In this document: positions 34,950 to 47,045 of the stretch, in pieces
Layout: every line of letters starts with the position of its first letter
How positions within the stretch are numbered: the first letter of the stretch is position 1
Source of the DNA: Pogostemon cablin
Taxonomy: Eukaryota > Streptophyta > Magnoliopsida > Lamiales > Lamiaceae
Length of the DNA stretch: 64,000 bases
NCBI GenBank assembly: GCA_023678885.1
Contig: CM043001.1
Span: 6,396,001 to 6,460,000, forward strand
Direction: 5' to 3'
Translations under genes and position numbers: made by a program
Notes under the pieces: model-generated
Told to the model about the DNA's origin: nothing
Database searches by the model: none
Seen by the model: the letters and a program-made list of their open reading frames with translations, nothing else

Positions 34950-35200
34950 GTTCATCAATTAGGATCCTCTTCGTATGAAAGCTAGCAAACAAACTGTCTG
35001 GTGGTGGCTGAAATGAATCATTGGGTCAATATCCCCACAATCCTCAAACCCTAGTCCCATAACACGCATAAACTCCAGTGGTGTGAAGCTAAGAATTGTA
35101 TCAGACACCCTGAACTACCGGGTGTACATATGTGAACCAGGGATTAAAACCTCCTGTCCAACTCCTAAAAATGACCGTAACACGATCTTCTGAACATCCA
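34950..35200 (-). pseudogene. Unidentified ORF remnant
   Basis: On the minus strand one frame stays open for about 80 codons with one stop (VQKIVLRSFLGVGQEVLIPG, then after the stop RVSDTILSFTPLEFMRVMG). Codon character looks protein-like, but I do not recognise the family. It could be part of a plant transposon-borne gene whose first exon is the minus-strand leader near 36840-37060; that link is an inference. Confidence 0.35.
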
Positions 35201-35429
35201 TACTATTTGATCGCCACTATTTGTAAGCACCTCGCGTATGCAGTCCAAAACTTTCGTAGGCCTACAATACTCTTTAATCCCAATTTTTCGTGATTGAAGA
35301 CCAAGTCGTTTCCAGCTCCACTACATTGCATGCCAACTCGATTAGATATATCATTTTTCTTAATAAAATAAAGATTATACCACTTTCAAAATATATCTTT
35401 AAATATATATTTCAAGCGTTACATACTAT

Positions 35430-36620
35430 ATTATGCTAAAAATGGCCAAACATGATCAATTATGCTATAAAAATCGATGGACATGCTCAATTAGGATCAA
35501 ATGATCAGCGCACATGCTCAATTAGGGTCAATAATTCGGCGGACATGCTCATTTAAGCCCAACAAATACCAAACATAAACAATTATGCTATAAAAATCGG
35601 CCGACAGGCTCAAATGGACTATAAAAATTGGCGGACAAGCTCAATTAGGGTAAATAATTCAGCGGACATGCTAATTTAAGCCCAACAAATACCGAACATA
35701 AATAATTATGCTATAAAAATTGGCGGATGGGCTCAAATGGACTATAAAAATCGGCGGACAAGCATAATTATGGTCAATAATTCGGCGGACATGCTAAGTT
35801 AAGCCCAACAAATACCTAACATAAACAATTATGCTAATAAAAATCGGCGGACAGGCTCAGATGAACTATAAAAATCGGCGAAGAAGCTCTGTAAGGGTCA
35901 AATAATCGGAGGACATGCTCAATTAGGGTAAAAAAGGCGGACATGCTAATTTAACCTTAAACAAATACCAAACATAAATAATTATGCTATAAAAATCGGC
36001 GGACAAGCTCAATTAAGCTGTATAAATCGGCGAACATGCTCTATTATGCAGAAAACATGGAATACTTGCAAATTACACATTAATTCATCGGCGGACAAGC
36101 TCTATTAATCGACGGACAGGGTCGATTATTCTTGCAAAATCGGAATTACATGCTGAATTTTGCTAAAAGTTGACGGACAAGCTTAATTAGATTAAAAAAA
36201 TTCGGCGGACAGGGTCTTGGATTCTCAAAAAATTGGAATCACATGCTGAATTTTGCAAAAAAGTTGACGGACAAGCTCAAATTGACTAAAAATTTCTGCG
36301 GACAAGCTATATTATGATCAAAAAATGACATAACATGCTCAATTATGCTAAAAAAATCGGCAAACGAGCTCAATTATAAGTCAATTACGATAGAAATTTC
36401 GGCGGACAAGCTCAATTATGCTAGAAATATTAGCGGATAGGTTCATTTTAGCTAGATTTATCGGCGAACAAGCTCAATTAGGCTCAAATAATGGGCGGAC
36501 ATGTTCATTAACGCTGAAATAATTGGCATATATTCTAAATTTTCCTTAATATATGGGCGGTCATGCTCAATTATCCTCAAATAAACTGCAAACTTGCAAA
36601 ATAGTTTATTTCTGCGGCGG
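35430..36620. repeat. Minisatellite, TCGGCGGACAAGCTCAATTA core
   Basis: About 35 units of roughly 30-36 bp share the core TCGGCGGACA(A/T)GCTCAATTA followed by an AT-rich linker such as GGGTCAATAAT or TGCTATAAAAA. In the left half the units are ordered into a higher-order repeat of about 120 bp (starts near 35536, 35660, 35780): a 60-bp block with AAGCCCAACAAATACC, then two 30-bp units. Toward the right the units diverge and mix with AATTACATGCTGAATTTTGC variants. No frame is open. Confidence 0.9.
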
Positions 36621-36836
36621 ACACGACACCTTCCTACATCAACAATACTAAAATCCAACTAGTTCCTCTTCGGAGGATCACATTAAACTCAATTACACTA
36701 AATCAACACACACTCAATTGCGCACTAAATCATACAGATATACAAACGACTTATGCAAAAAAAAAAATTACCCCTTTACAAGCAAAATTCCGACGAATCC
36801 CTAAAATCCTAAACTCCCAAATTAAAATACTATCGT

Positions 36837-37060
36837 ACCTGATTTTTCATATTTGGTTCTGCAACTTTCCGACGTGGAGATGATGAGGGAAGCGTGTAGA
36901 TATGGCCGTAGGGAGAGATGTATCCGCGAGACAAATCGGAAATTCGAGAGTGAGAGAAAGAGAAAGAAAAACCGAGGAGAGAGAGAGAAAGAGACAGTGT
37001 AAGAAGGTTTTGAAATTTTTAGATAAGGGGTCAAAGATTCTCCCCACTTTTTAATTCCAG
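36837..37060 (-). other. CT-rich leader-like segment with possible first exon
   Basis: Read on the minus strand, a CTCTCTC-rich stretch leads to ATGAAAAATCAG at about 36853-36842 followed by GTACG, a donor-like sequence. This is the look of a plant 5' UTR and a very short first coding exon. It is opposite to the LPA3-like gene, and the minisatellite would then lie in its intron. There is no confirmed downstream exon. Confidence 0.3.
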
Positions 37061-37368
37061 TAAAAACAGTCAAAAATAACTGTCACCCACTTTTCGGATT
37101 TTCCAAAAAGAAGGGGAATATAGGTGAAATGTGTCAGGGGTAAAATCGGGTATATACACAAAAATTGGGCAAATAAGATATTTTTCAAAGATTAGGGCAA
37201 ACTTGATGTTGCGTGACTGAAAATTGATAATATAAGTGCTGTCCCTTATTTATAATAAATAATATAATAAATTCTTTATTCATTTATGTCTGTTTAGTGT
37301 GGTCGCCAATTCTAAACCACCCGCTCTTCCCAACGGTTATCCTTCCCTCCTCATCTCCACACACAGCC

Positions 37369-40300
37369 ATGGCCGTTAATGCGGCCGCCGTGATTTCTGC
37401 AACTGCTAAAATTCCGTCTGCAGCCGTCGTTGAAACTCCTCGTCAGCAGAGTCCCTTCGCCTCTCTCTCCACTCTCTCTCCGTCTCCACTCAAAATCTAT
37501 ACAGTAACGGCTAGTTCCCATAACAACAAGGTTATTAGGGCAAAAGCCACTCGATCTCAATTGGGAACTGACCCAAAAGTGGGTGTGGCAGTTTACAAGC
37601 CCAAATCATATGAAGTTCTTGTCTCTGATGCTTCCACTGCGCTTTCGTATGCTCTGCAAGAGGGGAAAACCCGTGTCGAGATTGAATTTCCGTGAGTGTT
37701 CGCTTCTCTTTCTTTTATGTCTTTGCTGAGACCCTTAATGTGGTTTCAAGTGAAGTTAGGGTTCTTTTATGATTAATAATATGTTTACTAGATTGAATAA
37801 TGATTCCATATTCTCAATTATCTATTGGGAATGACTGTTAAAAATAGTGTATTGTTCTGAATTATTGTCAATTTCATTTGCCCATCATATTTCGTTTCTT
37901 TTCTTGTCCTAGTGTGGTATAGGAGTTTTGCTTGAGATGTTATCTCAAAAGGCTAATGGTTATTTGTAAATGGATGCATTCTTTGTAACGATTTCCTTCT
38001 GCATAACACAATTAATATAAGCCTGCAAATCAATAGGAGTGATGTTCCTAATCTTTAGAATTATTCATGAACACCTAGCTCCATGGCACACTCTTAAGAA
38101 TTTAAACAAGTTATTCTTTGTCAAAGACTTCAATTAAGGATGTTCTGTTTTCCACTCACGTTTTCTTCTATAGTATTCCATGATTTCTCTTTTGCTGTGC
38201 CGACACTTATCTAATTGTTTGTGGTTTGACACTTTGTGGATGCATCATCAATCAGTCCATTGCCTAGCAGCATGTCTTCTTATAAGGTATTTTCTTCTCC
38301 TTTACTTTGAGCTTCTATGAATTTTATTGTAGTATTATAATTTGCTTGTTGATAGAACTCATTACGTGATTGTATTGCATGAAGGGTTCATCTGATGAGT
38401 TTAGTGATGCCAACATTCAACTTGCATTAGCTGTTGTCCGGAAGCTGCAGGAGAAGCAAGAAACAAGAGCGTGTATCGTAAGATATTTCTTTGTTCCTTT
38501 TAGTTACTTTCTTATAAAGATATTCGTACCTCCATGAGGAAATTTTAATTTATGACATTGTTTCTTTAGGTATTTCCTGATAAGCCTGAACAGCGTAGGG
38601 CATCAGGAATTTTCAAAGCAGCTTTTGACTCGGTAAATTAATTTAATGTATGGAAAGTTCTGCTATTGTGATGTGTTATTTAATTTTATGTATATCTCTA
38701 CTAATTTTAGTGCGTGAGGAGGCGGCTTTGGCTTGATGTATATTTCCTCTGTAAATAACAAAAAAATTTTACCTTTTTTTTTATTGGTGGAAGCAACTCT
38801 GTAGGTATTTTTGGATGCTATTATCTTGTTTTTTTGGAAGTAGCATATTGTCGCATAAGATTTTGAAGATGGTTGTTACATAAGATGAAAATGAAGAAAT
38901 AAATTTCCAAAATGAATTCCTTGTCTGTGTTCGGTCTGGATTTCCTGTGCTCATATCTAATGCCATACTGTTGGATGACGTAGGAGAGGGGAGGGTACTA
39001 AAACCTAAAAGGAAAGCATAAACCCTAAAGGTAAGGGTTAGATTCCTCATCCCTCCTTTGTGTCAATCTTACAACTAATGTGGTAGGAGATAAACGAAAG
39101 AGGCACGGGAAATCCTTGTGTATTAAAACTTCCAGTTATTAACATATTTCCTTTCTTATTGATGGTATAACTATTGCTTCGCTTGGATGATATTCCTAGT
39201 GGGTGATATAACTATTGCATCACTGAAGCAAGTTTCTTGGTATATGTGGATGCTATCATAGTGTGTTTTGAAAGTAAGATTTTATCTTGGAGGCTTTTGA
39301 AGATGGTTGTTGCATAAGATGAAAATAAAGACATTATTCCAAAGTAGGACTCTTTGAATTTTATTGAAGTATTAATTTATCAACATGCTTCTTTTCAGAT
39401 TGATGCTATAACTATTGCATCATTGGATGATATTCCAAGTGGCGCAGTCACCACATTTTTCAAATCCATGAGAGACACTTTGGATTTTGACTTTGTTGAT
39501 GAAAATGAAGGTCAGATATTCAGATTTGAGCACTATGATTGTACCTCCTAAAAGCCTTTAGAGACCTGAAAATTTTAAGGAATTGAATTATCAAGAAGTT
39601 GTGGGTATTTTGAGATATAAATCAAGATGATTCCAAAGATATGAAATCCCATTATGTACCCTCTAGGATAACTAGAAAATCCTTTCTTTATAATTTCTAT
39701 TTGACGTCCACGCCATTCCTTAAACAAAGGTGTCACTGTAGAGTTGTTTTTCTGCATTAAAGTCTTAATGAATTTCATTAAAATCCCACATAAAAGAAGA
39801 TGATCAGTTGTTGCCTCTTGGTTTGAAATTTGAATTCTGCATGTATGGATGACCTTCACGGATGAAAATATCTTCATGTGTATTGGATCCGATATTGAAG
39901 GTCTAAAAATCTAAATTCTTGATTCTACCAGGAGAGAGTTTATCAGTGAATTAACATCTATTTAGTCTCAAAAGAGTTTACCATAATGGTGGTGTGGCTT
40001 CACTTGTATCTGCACTCAATTCCTGCTGCAGGACGTTGGAAATCTGAAAAACCTCCATCATTGTATGTTTTCATAAACTGCAGTACTCGCGATCTGCCTG
40101 CTGTAGAGAAATATGTGGTATGTCATTAACTCTCATTCTCTCTGTTTCTTCCTGGAGTTCAGAAATCAAATAATATTTTCACTAATGTTTAGTTGTTTAC
40201 CCTGCTGTTGTCCCATTATTATGCATGAATATAATTATTGTAAGTATTGAGAAAATATTGTTTTCTCCTTTCCACCTGTGTCCATGGCTCTAAGTTTTCA

Positions 40301-41654
40301 TCTGAGCTTTTGCTTTTAATTTATAAAAAGTTTTTACTGAAGCGATTCAATAAAGAGTGCAAAAAATTCCAAGCATACCCAGGCACAAATTGACATGACA
40401 TAAAGGTTACACATCTAGTTTTAGCACTCGTGTAATGAGGTTAACAACCTATTACTAAGAAGTATCATAGCAACATACCGAAATTCTTAGTTAAATGAAC
40501 AAAGAGAAAGAGCTCAAAATTCTTCAATTAAAAAGGTTTGAGGAGTTTTAAGGTCGTCAAGACATGTATGATACTATGTTACCTATCACAAGACTGTTGT
40601 TTTGAGAAATGCAGGAGAAGTTTGCTTCTTCCACCTCAACTCTTCTCTTTAACCTGGAACTTGATACATTGCGGTATGTGAAACCTATCATGAAATTGAT
40701 TGGCATGTTGATATTTTTCTTTCTTCTTACACTTTAAGTGTAATATATGCGCTGATCTGGGACTTTTGGGATTTCCAAGCAGAGATATACATTACCGATT
40801 TCTTTCTCAGTTCATTCCTGTTTTTTACATTCGAACTAGAGATTATTCTAAGGTACTTATGTCCCGGATTCTCATTTTTCATTTGCCATCTTTTGGTTCT
40901 AGATCTCCATTTAGCTTGAGCGATTAGTACTCGTAACTTTGAAAGACAGTTGCAGTGGCACCTTATGTGGTGAACTACAGTGGTGCATTATTCCGTCAAT
41001 ATCCAGGTATCACTCATGCAAAGTCTGCCCATTTTTTCCTTCTTTCTTTGGCTTTCCTCTGTTCATTCCTTTGATTTTCAAATGGGAAGCATAGTTAGAG
41101 AGAAGTGATGTAGTGCTTGAATTCTACGGTGTATTTATTGATAATTAGTTCGCTGTACATATGTCGTTGTTGTTCGTAACACATTGCCATGTATATAAAC
41201 CTTTTAACCATCGTCTCATTTCAGGGCCTTGGCAAGTGATGTTGAAGCAAGGAGATGGTTCGTACGCATGTGTAGCAGAGAGTACAAGTCGGTTCACTCT
41301 CGGTGAAGTAAGTACAATTCCACCACTACTATAACTCAGCTATGTCATACGTAGACAGGGAACTCCATCAACTTTAATTTTCTTTTCAATTATGTTAGAC
41401 CAAAGAAGAATTGCTGAGGGTCCTTGGACTGAAGGAGGAGGAAGGAAGCTCATTGGAGTTTCTTCGAAGAGGTGTCAAGGTTTTCATCTTATCCCATCTC
41501 ACACAAGTCTCCCTTCTTTCTTTTAATATAGAAATCATGTTACCAAAATCTCTAGAAAAAATGTGTTTACTGATTTGTAAGGCCAATGATTTAGAGTGCC
41601 ACATGGTGGGAAGAGGAAGTTGGGGCGGAAGTATCGTCTGAATGGCGAAGTTGA
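37369..41654 (+). CDS. LPA3: LPA3-like chloroplast protein (DUF1995), 12 exons
   Basis: A nuclear gene for a plastid protein resembling LOW PSII ACCUMULATION 3, an assembly factor for photosystem II in Arabidopsis, with a DUF1995 domain (family assignment from memory). Exons: 37369-37691, 38256-38286, 38385-38477, 38570-38632, 39399-39510, 40032-40117, 40615-40673, 40750-40852, 40946-41006, 41225-41307, 41399-41479, 41595-41654; phases agree and give 384 residues. Residues 1 to about 60 are Ala/Ser/Thr-rich with few acids, as in a transit peptide. Then come VYKPKSYEVLVSDA, PDKPEQRRASGIF, DDIPSGAVTTFF, NLELDTLR, FLSQFIPVFYIRTRDYSK and GPWQVMLKQGDGSY, ending TWWEEEVG. The start is the first in-frame ATG. 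Intron 7 ends in TG, not AG; an AG 33 bases further on would keep the frame but remove 11 residues. Confidence 0.85.
38800..39335 (+). repeat. Local duplication in intron 4 with exon 5 relic
   Basis: 38802-38900 and 39225-39335 are diverged copies (GTAGGTATTTTTGGATGC...TTTGAAGATGGTTGTTRCATAAGATGAAAAT). Between them, near 39160-39205, lies ATTGATGGTATAACTATTGC..GATATTCC, a worn copy of the start of exon 5 (39399). It has lost the frame and is not an exon now. Confidence 0.65.
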
Positions 41655-42026
41655 ACAGCTTGCCAGCGATAAACTTACGATGTGCATAGTAAGTATGTGG
41701 AGTTCTACTATGGTAACTATCCCTCCCTCTTAACGAGTTAAATTTTGTTTGTTTCACTTGAGAGAGGGGGCAATTAGTTAGAGAGTCATATTTATTGTAA
41801 GTTGTCATCATCAGAACTGTTATTGTGGAGAGATTTTTTGTGCTGAGAAAGTCATATGCAATCTTGTTGTGGATGATTTGATCTGAGCATTATTTTATGG
41901 AATTATTGCAAGAAAACATTTGCTTGCCATGCTAGTGGTGGATAACAACAACAATATATATCGAATAAACAAGGGAGGATGAAAAATGTTTAAAAAGGGC
42001 ATCTGGGTGCTGCACGGACGCTAATT

Positions 42027-43684
42027 GGTGCACACGCGTAAAAGGTACACTCTTTTCTTATAATTTATTTAGCATTCCCTAGTATTTGCACTGCCTGTTT
42101 TATTTGGCCTAAATTACTTTGCAAAGTAATAATAGAAAGAAAAAGAACATCACCACCTATATTACGCACACCAGGAAACACATACAAAAGAAAATACACT
42201 TGTTTAGATGATCGAAGGCTGGTAAAGAATTCTCGTCGAAAAATTATGCGTGAAAACAAATCTGAAACCACATCTACCACGTTACCTGTAAATACTGATC
42301 CCTTACAACGCTTGCCTAACACACCCGATTTATTACCAAATATGCCCAACTATAAATTTTGCAATGCAAAACGTATTTACATGGAGTCACCACTTTTTTG
42401 TTGTTCATCAGGAGAGATAAAATTATTACAAACTGAAAAGCCTTTGGAATTGGTTCAACTTTACCTTGGCAACACTGAACTTTCTAAAGAATTCTGTACT
42501 TATATCCGTAGTTATAATAACATGTTTGCCTTTACATCATTAGGTGTGCATTCTGATAAATCTTTAGCTAAAAGAAATGCTGGCATTTATACATTTCGGG
42601 TGCAAGGAAAACTTTATCATTTTCTTGAGTCATTAATACCGTCACACAATATAAGCCCAAAAAATCTGCAATTATATTTTTTTGACAGAGAACATGAAAT
42701 TATAAACCGCTTGTCAATCAGCTCAGAGAAAATCTTGTGGAAAAGATGCAACATATTTTACAAGTAAACCCTTATGCAAACTTCTTCCGCAACCTCAACA
42801 ATGTTCCTAACTTGAATGAATATAAAATTGCTTTACATGCTGACCCTATCTCTGACCAAAATACTTTTAATAAACCTTCTGCATCTCAAGTTGCTGGAAT
42901 ATGGCTTGAGACGAATAACAATGACCAATATACAAGTCCACATATTCAAGTATGCACAAACACCAACCATTCACAAATTATTAAGCAATACTTTGGCTGT
43001 TATGATCCTTTGTAGTACCCTTTAATATTCCCCAATGGAGAACCTGGTTGGCACCGTGGCATTAAAAAATTAAATCAACGAGGAAAAAATATTGCTTCCA
43101 ACCTAACATGTGATGGGGAATATACCATAACATCCAGAATTGCGTAGAAGCAACTGAATTTCTTCTGGGTGAAAGCCAAGGTACTCTATAATAACATTCC
43201 CCTGGCCCCTTTCTTGTTCTAAAATTTTTATATTTTCCTGCTACATTAAACGCAAATTATTGTCTATGTAGGAGCTCAAAAGAAGTGTAGTAACAACTTA
43301 ACTGTATCTTGCCGTGCATATTACTGTTATAAGTTGCAAATTAGAGAAAATGACACATCCTTTTACTACATACTGGTAGACTTTTGCAACAATATGTCGT
43401 AGACATGTACATTAAAATTGAAACATCAAGATTAGATTTTTTCAAATGCATTGATGTACAGAAACGTTTGCGCAATGATATTTATCGTGGTTTATTAGAT
43501 GGTATCGAACAAGGATGTAAAACAGGTTCTGATATTGGCTCGCGTACATTATTACCTGCATCATTTATTGGTGGACCTAGAGATATGCGTAAAAAATATA
43601 TGGATGCTATAGCTTTAGTCCAACGTTACGGTAAGTCAGATCTTTTTTTGAAAATAACCTCAAATCCAAATTGGCCAGAAATAA
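42027..43684 (+). mobile_element. Helitron copy H2, Rep N-terminal part
   Basis: This begins at GTGCACACGCGTAAAAGG, 0.37 kb after the LPA3-like stop codon, and runs parallel to 26115-27750 of copy H1. It includes the longer open piece 42246-42767 and the Helitron_like_N block at 43384-43710 (RGLLDGIEQGCKTGSDIGS). It is less decayed than H1 in its first part but has its own shifts (near 42740 and 43120). At about 43684, just after NWPEI, it breaks into an unrelated or inverted segment, so the HUH and tyrosine motifs are missing. Confidence 0.85.
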
Positions 43685-44449
43685 AGCGTACACATGAAAT
43701 TTGTCATTAACTTTACAATCATTAGTTGAAGACTGCACTGAGCATATTATTTAAAATGTGGACAAGATCTACATTTCAGTGTGTTTTTCTAAATAACGCA
43801 TGTACAAACAAATTACATGACCCATTATAAAAAACACAACTTTTGAAACATTGATGTTAAAAAAATGAAATGTGTTTCCCAAGGTTCAATGTGCTTTAAA
43901 GATTTATTTAAATGACAGTACTTACTTCATGTACTTCTGAAGATATGATGTTAATTCATCACAAGTTACATGACATCTATTATTTCAGCTATATTTTTTA
44001 TATCTAATTTTGTAGGCCAATGGATTCAAAGGTTCAGCAGCAGCAACATAATTTTTCTCCTTTATGTCATTATGTCTAGAGGGTATGAAAGATCCAGCCT
44101 CACCTACAAGTGGAAAGCAAATGTATTTTTCAACTCGTAAATATTAACAGCGATATCTAGCTTCACTTTGACTTACCAAACTTATTGTAATCGACCCATG
44201 AGGGCACCCATGATAAGTTAAAATAGTGTCCAATAGCTCAATGGCTTCAAAAGCTTTCATAGTAAGTAAACCTTGTATGATTACGAAGGGACCTGTATTA
44301 AAAGGATCAAATTCAACTATGATATGCATGTGCATGACTTTTATGTAAAGAAGGAAGAACAATTTTACTGTATTTTCCGGCACATGCCTTGTGGTGCCAA
44401 CTGTGAACCTTAAGGGGAGGAGGTGCTAGCTAAAATGATACAACTTATG

Positions 44450-45440
44450 AAAGCAAGTGTTTACAGCAGGGTCCACTCCCGAATTGACTGGTTAAAGAAA
44501 TAAGGTGATTTGTTTTAGTAATATTTTTAGATTGGTAAAAGAGGAGAGTAAACAGCACAAACTAAGATGGATCCTTGGCCATAGCATCATATCTCACGAA
44601 TTTTGTAACTGATCAGCGTGACATATTTCTGGGAGAGTTTTGGTTAAAGCACAACAATTGCTCGTTTATTTGCATGAATTTTAAAAATATATGAAAACTC
44701 AGATTGAACCATAGTGTGATTTAAGGTTATTAATGAGTGAAATAAATGTGATATTGAATTTTTTACCAAAATGAAACTAAAAGATTTTGTTACTTTATCA
44801 GTAGAGTACATAGACCAGCACTTTCTACTCCAAACATGAAAGTGGTTTTATACTGGCATATGCAATCACCAACAATAGGTTTGACTACTTAAATCACAAC
44901 AATTGCTCGTTTATCTGCACAAATTTTAAAATATATGAAAACTCAAACGGAACCATAGTGTGATTAAAGGTTGTTAATTAGTGAAATAAATGTGATATTG
45001 AATTTTTTCCAAAATGAAACTGAAAGATTTTGTTACTTGTAGGACCATAGCAGTCTGAGAAGCAGCAGTTTATGAAAGCAAGCAATTTATGAAAGCAATT
45101 ATTTACAACAGGCTCCACCTTCGAATTGACTGGTAAAAAAAATAAGGAAAAAATTTTAGTAATATTTCTGATTGATAAAAGAAAAGAGCAAACATGCACA
45201 AATTAAGATTATGTCCTTAATCATAACATCATAACTCACAAATATAGGACCTGAGACACGTACCATATTTCTGGGAGAATTTTGGTGAAAGCACAATAAT
45301 GACTCACTTATCTGCACAAATTTTAAAATATATGAAACTAAGATGGAATCAAAGTGTGATTAAAGGTTGTTAATGACTGAAATAAAAGTTATATTGAACT
45401 TTTTAACAAAATGAAACTGAAAGATTTTGTTATACTTGTT
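44450..45440. repeat. Repeated block, about 640-bp period
   Basis: 44455-44800 and 45098-45440 are diverged direct copies (both run through GAATTGACTGGT, ATTTCTGGGAGA, TAGTG/AAGTGTGATT, GAAACT.AAAGATTTTGTTA). A partial third copy lies at 44893-45045. They contain no ORF of note. Confidence 0.7.
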
Positions 45441-46009
45441 AGACCATAGTAGTCTGATATGCAACAGCTGTAGAAAAGTTTTCTCAACATAGTACATACA
45501 CCAATACTTTGTGGTCCAAATATGAAAGTCGTCTTATAATGGCAAATGCAAGCACCAACTGTAGATTTGATTGCTTTAATTACCGGAATGAGGAGCAAAT
45601 AGTCTTCACCCCAGCAACAGTTACATCAAGTTTCACCCAAAGAACTCTTCAAGTGCGTATGAGAGATTTGGATCTACACAAGAAAGAAATAAATATAAAA
45701 AATGCAAAACTGCAGAATCAAGTGAACAATGAAAATTTGAAAATCATACTGGAATGCACTTACAATTAGAAAACCCTCAACACTCATTTCATTTTTGGGA
45801 TGAGCCTCAGGGAAAATGTATGCACCATGTCATACATAGAGCTAGAAAAGCATTTAGCAACAAATAAACAAGCAATAATCTCGAGTGAGATGCTTGTTTA
45901 AATAGTGAAATAAAAATGATGCCGAATTTTTTTTCTATGTACCTTATACATTATTCATGTAGGGTCAGAAACTTGAAAAACCTCATGATAAACAATGTTT
46001 TTTGTGTAG

Positions 46010-46290
46010 TTTGTTGTTTGCACTAATGGAGTTGGTGGTCTTATAAGAACTTTTATTTGATTTGCAGTTTTTGCCCATGATAGTGTGACGTAAAGTTGAC
46101 CATGTGAAAATACAGGCTCTTTAAATAAACACCAACATAGTCTAAAGTTTGACCTTATGCTTTATTAATTATCATTGCGTAACATAATCGCACTGGGAAT
46201 TGCTTTCTTTTGAGTCATTTTTGATGTTTCGACGTATTACAATTCTATAACAGTAAGGGGGAGGGAATTCCTACAATCAACAAAGAAAAC
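46010..46290 (-). pseudogene. Helitron PIF1 helicase C-terminal fragment
   Basis: On the minus strand, FPVRLCYAMIINKA, a stop, GQTLDYVGVYL, then after a one-base shift FSHGQLYVTLS. This is the conserved end of Helitron PIF1 helicases (INKSQGQT and the SHGQLYVALSR motif). It is the part missing from H1 at 30125 and lies here in the opposite orientation to the rest of H2. Confidence 0.75.
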
Positions 46291-47045
46291 ACAATTTCTC
46301 ATATACTTGTCCATATCCTCTGAGGTTTAATACACAGGAGCTAAGACAACAAATACCAAAGGAAAATATCTTTCAAAATTTGTTGGCAGAATTTATAGAA
46401 AACATAAGAGTAAGTGCATCGCTTCAATATGAATTCAGCCTTTGACACAAGAACGAAGTGTTTAGAGCATCAAATGGTCTCTTCTACAATCACTCTCTAT
46501 CAACCTTAGAAGATGTGTGTAGCTATCGTCAAGGGTCAATGCAAGATGAAATTAATTCCAAAAATAAAGAAAAATTACAAATAGATTAAACCTATTACCA
46601 TAAAGAAAATTAAATACTTATGCAAAATTCTTGGCACAAGTCCATTACCAAATGCAGGAATGCTTGAAAAAAATGGCAGAATTAGAGATAACAGTTTGTC
46701 TGATGAAGCAGTGGCCAAACGCTAACACTGGTTTCTAGAAATGAGTGGCTAACATTACCTCATTTTTCTTGATTGAAAACCGACAATATTATTTTTTTAG
46801 TACAAAATCAACTCAGTAGTTGGAAAAGATTTCTGCAAGCTCAGCAGCAACTGTGCAGCTTTAACCATAAACAGTGGAGGATACCGCTTGGCCTCACGAG
46901 CACATATCACCAACTTTCATAGCATGCTAAAATGGTTCAATAGAAACACAATAAATCGAAATGTATCTGGATTATCAATATGTGCACGGATTTCAACTAT
47001 GCTCAGTTGAGGCAAGGAGGATGCTGAGACACCTTCTTCAGGTTT

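Larger units (their letters stand above)
43685..47045 (-). mobile_element. Inverted segment replacing the centre of Helitron H2
   Basis: Copy H1 has about 620 bp (27750-28370) at this place; here 3.36 kb stand instead. Read on the minus strand, the segment holds a PIF1 helicase C-terminus (46010-46290) followed by noncoding repeated blocks (44450-45440) and an open piece at 44383-44144 with no recognised family. The right joint is at CACACTACTTGC, where H1 homology resumes (28371). Confidence 0.65.

Noticed and set aside
35430..36620. Regular short repeats resembling a CRISPR array
   Set aside because: Spacers are diverged copies of one another with higher-order structure; this is a minisatellite in a plant genome.
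37297..37368. Upstream extension of the LPA3-like protein
   Set aside because: The frame is open but has no ATG before 37369.
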